A DNA stretch of 64,000 nt from Perognathus longimembris pacificus (lineage: Eukaryota; Chordata; Mammalia; Rodentia; Heteromyidae): contig NC_063172.1 of the NCBI RefSeq assembly GCF_023159225.1, forward strand, positions 62,430,828 through 62,494,827. Direction: 5' to 3'. Both the position numbers and the translations under genes were made by a program. Shown in pieces: positions 46,881-57,665 of the stretch. The notes under the pieces were generated by a model. That model was not told where the DNA came from, searched no databases, and worked only from the letters and a program-made list of their open reading frames with translations. The number at the start of each line of letters is the position of its first letter. Within the stretch, counting starts at the first letter, position 1.

Positions 46881-48382
46881 CTTTAAAGGAGACAAAAGGG
46901 TTCTTGGTTTTTTTGTCTATGTTCGCTAGTTGGAGATTCGTTAAGCTCTGATGTTGCAGGCTAAATCCTTAGCTTGGTTAACAAATAAAATGGATTCTAA
47001 CAGAGAGCCCCAGATGCCAAATTCCTGGAGGCTGGGCGGGGCTAGTAGCTTGTCTGCAGGGATGGTCTGTGAGAAAGGCGTCCTGCTGTGACCCTAAGGA
47101 CGGTCTGTGAGGTTGGATCTGTGAAAGTTTTGCTTCCTTGGAAAGGGTTTTGTGCTCTTTACTGATCACGTGGTTCTGATATGTGAGCAAAATAATATCA
47201 TTTTGCCACTAAAATTCCAGAAAACTTACATGGCCTGTTCAGAGATACTAGATATTGACAGAGTTTTTCTTGATGGTTGGAAAGTTTGTTTGTCTGATGT
47301 AATTTGATTCCTGTGCTACTCTTGCAATTCGGAGATAGTGAAAATGCAAGGTGCTGGGACCAAACCTCTTGTGTTTATAAATTCTGGTAAACACGGTTAA
47401 AGGTACTTTTGTCACAATTGTCTTGGATATCAGTCTAATGATTCGGTACTAAATTCTGAGTAAATACTGTGATGTGATAAGTAAGACTCCTAAGTATCTT
47501 ACGTTATACATAATCAGGCAAGTGTTTTAAAGTATGTATAATTAACTAATGGGGATAAAAGTAAACTCTCATTAACCCTATATGTAGAAAAATATGGCAA
47601 AGCAAGCTAATGGTTCTCACTAATTTACTGGAAAGCGAAATGGATAAGTGTTTCTAAATTTATAATTGTAATTCCTACATTAAGAAAAGAATTGTCATTT
47701 GAGTTCAGAGTCTTTCGAGTGCAAATAAGGCTGAGACAAGGCTTATATTACATTCCTAGATGGAAATTTAAACAACCAGAGTGCTAACATTTTGCCAGGT
47801 CAAAGGTACCATAGCTGTTGGAAGCCACAGAGTTATCTTGGGGTTTTGTGACTAGGAAAATCTCTTAAAGTCATCACCCTGCTTGAACCAAAAGGTCATC
47901 AGCCTACAAAAGCCAGAGAATATTCAGAGCATCCAACCAGGAAATGCTGGGGGATTTTAGATGTCTTTAACCAGTCTGTGCAGAATTTTACTGACAATCC
48001 AGCAGGAGGTGACAGCCTATCCAGAGGGTTCCAAGAGATGCCACTGCAGCCTCGCCCAGATCTCTCCTGCCTGACTCCATCACACATGGCACAAAGCCTG
48101 CTAATTTGGGATGGAAGACACAGCCACTGCTAAAGCTGAGACTTTTACATTGTTTTAAACCCTTGCCCTCAATTGTCATTTATTTGTGCTCTTTTCCACC
48201 TGCCGGTAAGATCAAATGATATGATTCAAATTGATGGAACATAGATCTCATGTTCTCTAAGTGTTACAGCAAAACTTTGACAAGGGGTTTTTGGTCAGTT
48301 CTCAACAAGTTACAGATGGGCTATTCCTGTTGCTTTCCTCATTGTTAATTGGATATAAAAAGGGCTCATATGACTAAGACTT

Positions 48383-48590
48383 CTTGGATCACAGTTCAAA
48401 GCCAGCCCGGGCAAAAGAAAATCTCTCTAAAACTCCATCTCCCAATTAACCAGCAAGAGCCAGACTGAAAGCTTGGCTCAAGAGAACCAGCAAAAGGCTG
48501 AAAGCGGCACCGTGGCTCAAGTGGTAGAGCACTAGCCTCGAGCAGAAGTACTCAGGGACAGTGCTCAGGCCCTGAGTTCAAACCCCATGA
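48383..48590 (+). mobile_element. B1-Geo SINE inside the LTR element
   Basis: 5'-truncated B1 ('ttggatcacagttcaaagcc') and Geo ('ccgtggctcaagtggtagag', 'gagttcaaaccccatga'). A partial duplication of the Geo start ('aagcttggctcaaga') precedes it. Confidence 0.85.
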
Positions 48591-49217
48591 ATGTGGATGG
48601 AAGCATGCCATCCCAGCAACAAGCGCCTGAACTCCTGGGACTCAGCCAGTCCAGGAAACGGATATGGAGAGGACTAAGAGGAGAATGATGTCACATCCTG
48701 AACGAAGTTGCTTTGTCTCACCCTTTCAAAACTGATCAGAGCCGGGAAATCAAGAGAAATAGTTACCTGTCCATTTTCCTTTTGCTTGCCAGTTGTATGC
48801 TCCAAATGGAACCTTTCTGGCTCGTGCCCAGGGTATGTTCTCCTATGCCATTCATATTAACTAGCTCTGAGAACTTGTCAGTATTTTGCTTGATCTTTTA
48901 AAAAGTCTATCTTAACAGAATAACATCTCTTGCTGAGGTCACCACCTGGGAACTTGCGGTTCAAGGCCATCATCTCTCTACACTGCTGTGCCAAGCTACA
49001 GAGGCTGGCCAGAGGAGACCATAGCACCCTCTGGCCCTAGTGACCATTCTCGTAGTAACGATAAGGACTTTTGCCAGCCACACTGGATGGTACCAGGCCA
49101 TATGGCAAATCAGGGGCCCTTGACTACCTCGTCCCCTTTCAGCAGGAAGTAGTTTCAGAAGAAATGACCTTCGCCTATATTCCCAGCCTGGTGCCCTCCT
49201 GTGTCATTTTTTTAAAA

Positions 49218-49235
49218 AACAAAAAAGGGGAGAAG
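49218..49235 (+). other. Second polypurine-tract-like sequence
   Basis: 'aacaaaaaaggggagaag' resembles the tract before the 3' LTR ('aacaaaaaagagggaga'). It is followed by 'cagcccccatgactag', not by LTR sequence. Confidence 0.4.
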
Positions 49236-49703
49236 CAGCCCCCATGACTAGTTAAGGACAGCTATGCTTACATTAAATATCTTAAATTTACACACACACA
49301 AAAGAAATTTTAAATCTTCCCAAAACAATGTGGGAAGGAGCCTTGTATGTGCCTTTCCAGATTGGGAAATTAAGCCCAGAGCACTCGCTCTGGAGAAATG
49401 TCTTCTTCTTGTTCCTAGGAAAACAAGGACTGTGCTGGATTTCTTCTGCTCTTCCATGGGAACATGGGAAGCCTGCCTGCATACAACAGCGGTGGCGGTA
49501 GGAGACAGCCAGCTTCCCTTGCCTGCTTCCTTTCTAGACTCTTCCTTGAGCTTCTCCCGTGGTGCAATGTTCTGCTGTGACAATATTGCCCGCAGCCTTG
49601 CAAAAAATTGGAATGGAGTATTACTATCTTGTTGTTTCTTCCTTTTGCTCTCCCCCTGCTGCTTATCTTAGGGGGTACCATTGGAGGGAAATAGGAGGTG
49701 AGG

Positions 49704-49908
49704 TTTTTGTTTTTGTTTGCCAGACCTGGGCTTGGACTCAGGGCCTGAGCACTGTCCCTGGATTTTTCTTGCTCAAGGCTAGCACTCTGCCTCTTGAGCC
49801 ACAGCACCCCTTCTGGCCATTTCCTATATATGTGGTGCTGGGGAATCAAACCCAGGGCCTCATATATACGAGGCAAACACTCTTGCCACTAGGCCATATT
49901 CCCAGCCC
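49704..49908 (-). mobile_element. IDL-Geo SINE inside the LTR element
   Basis: Minus-strand Geo and IDL at 49719-49908, with a (TTTTG) tail. A loose target duplication 'gaggtgaggttttt' / 'gcagctgagggtttt' flanks it. It shows that IDL-Geo was active after this LTR element inserted. Confidence 0.9.
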
Positions 49909-50253
49909 GCAGCTGAGGGTTTTGACACTTTACTTCAATGTTTTGGTAGATGTTTAAAAAAGGCAAGCACAAGGGTTTAGTGCCTTGCCTTCAATGTTTA
50001 TTTAAAAAAAATTTTTACTAACTACATGAGTTAAGTTATCAGCTGCTGTGGACTACCAGAGTCACCAGAATTTAAACCTGCTTCTACCTCATCGCCAAAA
50101 GTGGAATGATGTCTGCATTTATCCTGAGTGGCGCGGAAATGGGCTAAGGGCTCCAACTTCTCTGGACTGAGCCGAATGGATGGCCCCTTCACCTACCCCT
50201 TTTGTGGAAGAGGCCCCATATATATTATGTCAGCATTTGCCTAATTTAAAAAC

Positions 50254-50267
50254 AAAAAAGAGGGAGA
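50254..50267 (+). promoter_or_regulatory. Polypurine tract
   Basis: 'aaaaaagagggaga' directly abuts the TG of the 3' LTR, the place where plus-strand DNA synthesis would be primed. Confidence 0.85.
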
Positions 50268-50802
50268 TGTAGAGAATGGCTATTCCTTTAAGACCTGGGG
50301 CAGCTGGTTGCTGGCCCGTCCCACCTCCTTCAGGTTCCAAAACTGGAAGAGAAGCCAAACCAGCCCCCGCCTCTCAGTGGCGAGCATGTGTGTCGTGATG
50401 GCACCGGCTGACCCAGGAGGCTGAGCCAAGAGGTCTCCGCCTCTGTGGGAAGTTCCGTGACATCACCGTGATGGACATGCTTATTAGCCTATCGCTAGCA
50501 CATGGCCAGTCCCTCTCCTTCACGCATCATTACTGCTATAAGACTGTTATCTCCTCCCCAGAATGAACAGAACGCTCCTTGAAGCTTCTCCGAGACCCCA
50601 CGCGCCCCTGTCTTCCTTGGCAAGTATAGGGAGGGGGCTGGGCGTCTCGCAACCACACGCTGACCGAGGCTATGCATGGACCTTGCCCCTGCAGTCAATT
50701 CCTTCTGGCCAGAGGATATGCGTTGAGGGCGATAGGGGACCACGCAGAGTGGCAGACAGGCCCAGGACCTCTACACGGGAGGAGGTAGAGCTTAACCCGG
50801 CA
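50268..50802 (+). repeat. 3' LTR
   Basis: It is collinear with the 5' LTR over the full length, differing at about 26 positions, many of them CpG-type transitions, and one short indel near 50605. It ends '...agcttaacccggca'. Confidence 0.9.
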
Positions 50803-51020
50803 CCCATTGATCTCCAGCTTGGCTCCTTGTTTTGAATTGTGGTCTCTTCTTTCCACTAATACATTGTGGATAAGATTTGGCAAAGGTGAACTTTAATAGT
50901 ACTAAATTGAGGCCAACTCAGTGCCTTGAAGCTTCCAGAACTGTAAGCTAAATACAACTCTTTTCTTTAGAAAGTGAGCTTATGTCAGGTATTTCATTAT
51001 GAACACGAATGAATACTAAA

Positions 51021-52235
51021 CAGTAAAATGAATGTTCATAGCAATTAGAATCAACCTACACAAAAACCACTGACATTTTTTGTTGAATTAAGTAAACAGC
51101 ATGAGCTGCTGCAAATTCTTTGCTATATATACATGTTTTGGCCTGAGAAAGGTTTTTATAATCTTTTTCACGGTGTCAGGTAATTCTTTACTGGGCATAA
51201 ATGTAAAAATGATTTACTTTATGGAGTACCAAAGTAGTTGTTGTGCCACCATTCAGTAAACCCTAGTATCGTACACATAGTGTACCATGTCAAGCCCAAG
51301 TAATGTGGCATGCGTATGCACATATTTATGAAAGTAGTTGTATTGCTTGAAATGCTTAGTATGGGGGTATTTTTGTATGTCTGTGCATAGTAAGTATTTT
51401 GTCTGTATTTGCTATGTTTGCATTCAACTTGGACAAAACTCCAGGTGGCAGAATGTTTCAGCACACATCCTTAATCTGAATATATAAATTAAATTAAAGG
51501 AGCAAAAATGCAGCCAGTACCATTGCTGAAAAAACTCAACTTCATTGTTGTAAGCAAAGTGATCTTCTGTTTACACTTGTTCTTCCTGCTGAGTGGTGGC
51601 AGGAACAAAATGATTGAAGTCTGGGGATCAATAAGGGCCACTCACCTCTGCATTGACAGTCCTGAATCCAACTGGGCAGCTTAAAACTATTGTCCTGTGT
51701 AAGTATTACTCTATGAAAGATATCCCATTTCTTTATGTGAGAGCTTAAAGCTCTAGCTAGAATTAAAACCAAATTGGCATTTTCCCAGGCAGCCTCAAAT
51801 AATAGCCTTGAGTTATTAATATCACATATCTTTGAATATGGTTTTTATTAGCCACTGCTAGTTCTACAAACCACTCTCTTTTAATAGGCTCTAAATTTTA
51901 AGATCTAGTATTCCAACAGATAGACTTCCCATGTAGAGTCAATGACTTCTGGCTTTGGAGTATAGTCATATCCCAAAAACAATTTATGATGGTTTATTTG
52001 TAATGTAAGTGACACCTCAGTGAATATTTTTCTAGCCCTGAGAAATTACACATTAAGGATCCAAATATGACACTTCTACCTTATAGAAATTTGCTACTCA
52101 TAGTACTAGTGACTTGGAAATTAGTTACTTGGAGGTGTTAAACTGATGCCAAACCTGGAGCTAGTTCCCCTCTCCTCACCTACCCTTCTCTCCCCTCGTC
52201 TCCCCTGTACACTCCTCTTCCCTTCTCTGCCCCTT
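51021..52235. other. Unassigned AT-rich sequence
   Basis: No gene or confident repeat was seen. Confidence 0.5.
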
Positions 52236-52239
52236 GTCT

Positions 52240-52450
52240 TCTTTTAACAGCACTAGGGAATGGACCCAGGGTCTCATGCTTAGTAAACAAATGCTTTGCC
52301 ACTTGAGCCACACACCTGCTAGCTTTCATTTTGTTTATGAGATATGACTTCTCTGAAATTTTTGCCTGCAATAGCCTTGAACTTGTGATCATCATTCCTC
52401 CACCTTCATTTTACTGGTGTCCCACCACCATATTGCCTAGTTCTAATCTG
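52240..52450 (-). mobile_element. B1-ID composite SINE, old
   Basis: The ID-like part ('cactagggaatggacccagg', 'tgctttgccacttgagccac') and the B1-like part ('ttgcctgcaatagccttgaa', 'ggtgtcccaccaccatatt') lie on the minus strand. Confidence 0.65.
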
Positions 52451-53244
52451 GGGAACTTCATGTGTAAATGGTCTAAATAGACTCATTTAGCTATCCATTT
52501 GTACAATGTTCATGAATGAGGAGCTCTTAATTATGAATTCACTGAAGAATAGCAATTGTCATTGTACAAATTGTTCTTCAAACTAGTTTTCTTTTGTGGA
52601 CAAATGAATTCCTCAGGATATTTGAGACAGGCTCCTGTAGGTTCTTCCTGCAGCTTGAGTTCACCTTTCTGAAGAGTGCCACCTGGATAGAGCTGGCTGG
52701 TGGCATTTAATGACTCATGACAGGTACACAACCTTCTTGGTCCAAGTATCGTTTTCAGAGTTTGGAAAAAGTTGCATGAAGTGTTGCAAGTCTTCTTCCT
52801 GTGGAATAGAAATAGAGAGTAATATTTTAAAGGGTTTTCTCAGTGGAAGCACATACGTCACTGTGAATGGACAGATTGATGTTGGTTGTGGAACTTGGAG
52901 AGTGTTTGTGAAGGACATGTGTACTCAGAAAGGTCCTTTCCTGTGTCCCATGAGCTGAATTAGTCATCACCTGGCAGAGTGATAACCAAGTCAGAGGAGA
53001 CAGGTGACAACTACTTTGTCAACTTCTCAGTAAGTCAAGAGACCAGGCAAGGTAGTAAAGAGTGATCTAAAACTGGGAGGATAGCAAAACCCTAAATAAG
53101 AAATCAACCCTTCAGGTTTGTTTTTTAAACATTATTTCTCTCCTTGGATGCCGAGTACAGAATGTATTATCTACCTGTACTGAATTTTAAGAGAAACAGT
53201 AACTAGTATAAGTTAGAGAAAGGAAAAAGAGTAGACACACTTAC
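52451..53244. other. Unassigned sequence
   Basis: An 82-codon frame at 52710-52958 (+) contains several Cys residues but matches no family I know and is not defended as a gene. Confidence 0.45.
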
Positions 53245-53246
53245 TC

Positions 53247-53362
53247 TTTTTTTTCTCTTGAGTCATGGTCTCACTATGTATCCAAGACTGGCCTAGAACT
53301 CCCATCCTCCTACCCTAGTCATGCATAGTTGGGATGACAGGCAAGAAGTACCATGCCTGCGT
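53247..53362 (-). mobile_element. B1 SINE, monomer
   Basis: 'gtcatggtctcactatgtat', 'ccaagactggcctagaactc' and 'gtaccatgcctgcg' form B1 in minus orientation with a T-rich tail and no Geo half. Confidence 0.85.
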
Positions 53363-55868
53363 GAAATTTCTTTACTCTTCTTTACCCTATTCTATTTCTA
53401 TCATGCACCCTAGAAGTCATGTAATGAAAAGCTCTCTGCTTAATGAGATTGAATTCCCAAATAAGCTCCCTCGACACATAGCACAGGATGTGTAGAGATG
53501 TTTTCCTTTCGTCTTTGTCCTCATTTTTCTACCAAAAATCTTGCTCCCTGAACAGGAAATGCAAATCTCAATCCTTCTAAAGACGAATGAGGCACTTTTT
53601 AGAAACATTATCTGATCAACCTTGTTCATGTAACTTGGAGTCTCAGTTCCTTTGTCAAATATATGTGACAGTGAACCTTGCCTTACAGTAATCATTAGGA
53701 AGTAGATGCCTATGAAATACTTAGATGACAAAAATAAATCAGGACAAAAACTCAGAAAACATCTTTCAGCAGATAACTGTCAACCCCCACAAAATCTCTA
53801 CCCTCCCTTCTCTTTTTTCAACCCTTGATGTCTGTGACTAAGCTGGCAGTGGTATCATTCCTGGATATGATCACTATCAACCCAGTACTGAGTAGAGCAG
53901 TGCATAGCCAAAACTGACCTGCAGGTAATCAATGGAAACATTCTTTTAAAAAATATTGTCTTTAAAATTGTATTGATACAGCAGTTTTATGCAAAATGAA
54001 CAATGCAGCAATATTAGCATCGACACAAATATATGTAGACCTGACTCTACAAAATATAGTTCTAACGTCAGAGCTTAAATAAGAGGGAAGATGAATGTTT
54101 CCAGCACACCATGTCCCCAGTAACACACTTCCTAGAATGTCAATATTATGTGAAAAAAGTCCTTACCCTTTGCTTCGAGAAAATGGCTTTCATGTCAGTA
54201 ATGAAGAGAATCATTTATGCTATGTCGAGTGATTCTTAATGATCAATAACAATACTTAGCACTTGCATAGCAATTTTCATCTTCAAACCACTTTACTGGC
54301 ATTAAGCAAATTCAAGATGCTGTCATTCCCCCTAGCCCCCCCCTCCCCCCAGGGAAATCCACGAGCTGAAAAGTTGTAGTGTTCTTACAATCTCAGAATC
54401 CAGCATGCAAATTGGTGAAGCAGGTACTTCACACAAATAATATGGTACTGGGCAATTTTGTGCAGAGACAATTATGTTAATAGTAGTTAGAATATTTAAA
54501 ATAACAAATGTGTACTGCACTGTTAAAAGTGTGAAAACACAAAGAGATATCAAGAAGAAAATAAAATCAATTAAGTTATGCTCAATTTAACTGTATATAA
54601 ATAGACACTATAAATACACTTGTCCAATTTATTCTCATTTTCACATGTCTGGATACATTATTTATGGCATCTGAGTTTATCCTTTCATATTTAGATTGCC
54701 TATAAATGTGGCCATCATGTCAATCTAGATTGTTGGTCTGATTTTCATTTAGTAATAGATTAGAACATTCAAAATTGAATTTTCCAAATTGCTCATATAA
54801 CACCTTCTGTATTGTATGATCTATCAATTCTTTTTATTTCCATTTAGAATCTAAGTGCTTTCCTTCTCTATTTCTGCTATCGTAGTCAGTAAGGGATATC
54901 TTTTCTACTTTATTTATTGACAATTTATTTTTTATTTGCTGACAATTTATGAATATCAAATTGTTCATAGGATGTTATGCTTACCTATTTTTCCTTCTAT
55001 TCCCAATGAGGTCTCAGTATTAGAAAGCACATGGCTGTGAATTGCAGATTAAACGCATAAATAATTCTCATAATTCAGGAAAGGTGGTTTGGGGCTGATT
55101 CAAGAGTTCTGTGTCCCCGCACTGAGTTTGGAGTTACAGTGCCAGAGAAGAAGCTGAGAGTTTTTCATTTTGAGGTCATGATCGCAGAATCACGATTAGA
55201 AAACAATCTTTTACAGCAGTTCCCAGGGGTTTTGTCTGTGTTTAGTTTTGCTGGAGGAGAATTCGCATAGGAAGAAAGCATGGTGCAAACTTTTGTAATC
55301 ACCCAGGAGAAAAGACCAGAGCCTGGCTGTATGCAGTACTAAGGACAGAAGCCCCTGCTGGACAGCCCTGTCCTTTGGTCAGGGTCAGGTTGGGCCTAGT
55401 GAAACCCATCCATTCAACAGCACTACAGCAAAGACTTTGGAGCCTGATTCTCATTAAACTAATAATCATCTGAATGCATCCCATTTGAGGTAATCATCCT
55501 TCTATCCCAACAGTTATAATTTAACTCGACCTAAGTATCTAGGTATTATACATTCTGTGTAAGTGCACATAAATACTATCTAAGTTGTTCCTTTCTAGTA
55601 GATTTTTTTTAAAAAAAAAGCTCATAAAGTTTTGCTAGCATTATAGAGTGCAATAATCAAGGTAAACACAGGAGAAAGAATGCCCATCATAATGACAGGG
55701 ATTTTTAAAGCTCTAATAATTACTATCTTCAATTTATCACATTTCCACTTGTATGTGACCATATGTTATGATGAAATTAAACAAATTTACATAGAACATA
55801 GACTGCTAAGCCTTCTGAAAAAAGGAATGTTTAATTGTTTCATTTGTGAGTACTTAATTGTTTTAACT
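53363..55868. other. Long stretch without recognised genes
   Basis: AT-rich, with a C-rich patch at 54327-54355. Short frames match nothing. 55080-55480 is less AT-rich but unassigned. Confidence 0.5.
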
Positions 55869-55869
55869 T

Positions 55870-56000
55870 CTTTTGGGTATATAATTAGGAGTGAAATTTC
55901 TAGGTCATTTGGTAATACTATGTTTAAGTTGATGAATAGCTGTGAAATAGTTTTAAGCAGTTACTGGTTCTTCTTGATGGGTATTTTGTTCTATTATTTA
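55870..56000 (-). mobile_element. Ancient L1 ORF2 3' fragment
   Basis: 'tttgggtatataattaggag', 'ttctaggtcatttggtaata' and 'ctatgtttaagttgatgaat' match the antisense of the conserved L1 ORF2 LGIYP region. Confidence 0.6.
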
Positions 56001-56139
56001 TATATTATTAGCATATTTTAATTATATAAATATCTTTCCTTGCAATATTTCCATACATGCATATAATGTACTTCAATCATATTGATTGTATTCAACTAGT
56101 CTTATCTCTCCCCTTTAACATTTTTTCATTATTTTTGAA

Positions 56140-56284
56140 CTTCCTTCCTTCCTTCCTTCCTTCCTTCCTTCCTTCCTTCCTTCCTTCCTTCCTTCCTCCC
56201 TCCCTCCCTCCCTCCCTCCCTCCCTCCCTCCCTTCCTCCCTCCCTCCCTCCCTTCCTTCCTTCCTTTCTTCCTTCCTTCTTTCC
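56140..56284. repeat. (CTTC)n/(CCTC)n microsatellite
   Basis: Pure pyrimidine, about 145 bases, with a TTCC block, then a CCTC block, then TTCC again. The Leu/Pro/Ser frame across it is an artefact. Confidence 0.97.
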
Positions 56285-56485
56285 TGGTGCTGGCATTGGG
56301 CCTTACAGGCCCTCAGCTTTTTTGGTAATTGCTGATATTCTACTACTTGAGGCGCATCTCCAGTTCCAGCTTTCTGCTAGTTATTTGGGGAAAAGTAAGT
56401 CTTGAATTTTTCTTCCAGGGCTGGTTTTGCCCTTAGCCTCTTAAGTAGCTACAATTCTAGGTGTAAGGTATGGTGCCTGGCTCAA
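56285..56485 (-). mobile_element. B1 composite SINE, old
   Basis: 'tggtgctggcattgggcctt', 'ttctactacttgaggcgcat', then B1 'ttcttccagggctggttttg' and 'ggtatggtgcctggctc'. Confidence 0.6.
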
Positions 56486-56849
56486 CTTTGGTCACATTTA
56501 CCCTCCCATTACCTTCTCCTTTTACTTTCTCTTACCCTTCCCAGTCGTAAAATAGGCCCCCTTTTCTCTTTATGTCATTATTTTTTACTATGAGATTCTA
56601 CATATGAGAGCTTTTTTGATAGGTTTTAAAAATTAACATAATTCTTAAAATAATCTACTAAATATGAGTTCTATTAGTATAAATATATAATTTTGTTTCC
56701 TGTTGTTGTCTTTAAGGTATATGAGAAAATGAATTTATAAAGATTTGTTGCGTAAATTAATACTGGCTTTCCTATTTTTCCTAGAGTTCTTTAAACTTCA
56801 TGTGGATTGTGGTTGCTGTGCCGTGACCTTCTACTTTAGCTTCAAGGAC

Positions 56850-57245
56850 TCACTTTATCATTTCTTGTAGAACAGCTCTGCTAGCAATATTTCTTTTTAG
56901 GTGGGAGATGTCTAAATTTCTCTTTCATTTTGATAGGTAGTATTGTGGGATACAGTTTTTCCTTCTTTTCCCTGCAATATGAATATGTTAGTTCTCTGAC
57001 ATCTAGCTTTCCTGAGTCTAATGAGAAAACAAACTGCCAATCTTACTGAGGATACTTTGTATGTGATGAGTTGTATTTCTTTGCTTGACATGAACATTTT
57101 TTCTGTCTACAGTTTTTGATACACTGATTCTACTGTATCTTGATGTAGAGCTCTATAAATTATAATAACTGGAATTCTTTGAACTTCTTACATGTATATG
57201 TCTTCCATCAAATAAGGTAAGGTTTTGGCTATTATCTTTTTCTTT
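56850..57245 (-). mobile_element. Ancient L1 ORF1-region fragment, tentative
   Basis: 'actgtatcttgatgtagagc', 'ttctttgaacttcttacatg' and 'tcttccatcaaataaggtaa' recall the antisense of old L1 ORF1. Very diverged. Confidence 0.4.
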
Positions 57246-57249
57246 TTTT

Positions 57250-57545
57250 AAACTGAAAGTATTGGGATTTTGATCTCAGTACCTCATGAATGTCAGGTAG
57301 GTGTTCTAACATTGTAGCTATACACTCAGGTCATTTTTGTGCTTGGGGCTTCCCTCAGACTAAAATCCTGCCTCCCATGGTCTCCAGTATCTGTGATTAC
57401 AAGGGTGTATCAGAAAAGCCTGGTGTATTAATTAGGATGAAAGTGGATGGGGGAGGAATCTAATTACTTTGCCTGGGTGATTACTTTGATCTCCACATTC
57501 AAAATAGCAGGAATTACAGGAAGTACCTGTGCCTGGTTGAACTAG
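57250..57545 (-). mobile_element. Old B1 composite SINE pieces
   Basis: The ID-like part ('gtattgggattttgatctca', 'ggtgttctaacattgtagct') and a B1-like part follow, with a second B1 end at 57480-57545 ('gcaggaattacaggaagtac'). Confidence 0.5.
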
Positions 57546-57665
57546 TATTTCTTAAGTATTTTTAGCCCTTTCTCTTATTTTCTTATTGAACTTCCATTAT
57601 GTGGACATGGTTAATAGTGTTCCACAGTTCCACTTAGACACTGTTTCATTATCTTAGTTCTTTTT

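Larger units (their letters stand above)
46881..50253 (+). other. Internal region of the LTR element, no recognised coding
   Basis: It turns from GC-rich to AT-rich at about 46880. 47200-47700 is AT-rich; 47760-48130 is of mixed composition; 48600-49230 has more even composition. I found no protease, reverse-transcriptase or integrase motif. Two SINEs are inserted. An A/G tract like the true polypurine tract lies at 49218-49235. The composition shifts suggest a patchwork of sources. Confidence 0.6.
45547..50802 (+). mobile_element. Non-autonomous class II LTR retroelement, complete structure
   Basis: Two LTRs of 533 and 535 bp, both TG...CA, bracket 4.19 kb of internal DNA. A 6 bp target duplication 'cccatt' lies at 45541-45546 and 50803-50808; 6 bp is usual for class II (betaretrovirus-like/ERVK) insertions. 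A primer binding site follows the 5' LTR and a polypurine tract precedes the 3' LTR. I found no gag, pro, pol or env protein in the interior on either strand; only short frames exist. After removing two inserted SINEs the interior is roughly 3.8 kb. The element would need enzymes from another element, as mouse ETn does from MusD. Base-by-base reading of the LTR pair gives about 26 substitutions plus one short indel, about 5 percent. It is not a known family to me. Confidence 0.88.
45398..51020 (+). mobile_element. Old MaLR-type LTR interrupted by the LTR element
   Basis: The left part, 45398-45546, has 'caaggctcatgtgttggaac', and the right part, 50803-51020, has 'ttccagaactgtaagctaaa' and 'tatgtcaggtatttcattat'. 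The two resemble the start and end of one rodent MaLR-like LTR. The LTR element at 45547-50802 lies between them. Confidence 0.5.

Noticed and set aside
56057..56335. Pro/Ser/Leu-rich frame of 92 codons
   Set aside because: Translation of the TTCC/CCTC microsatellite.
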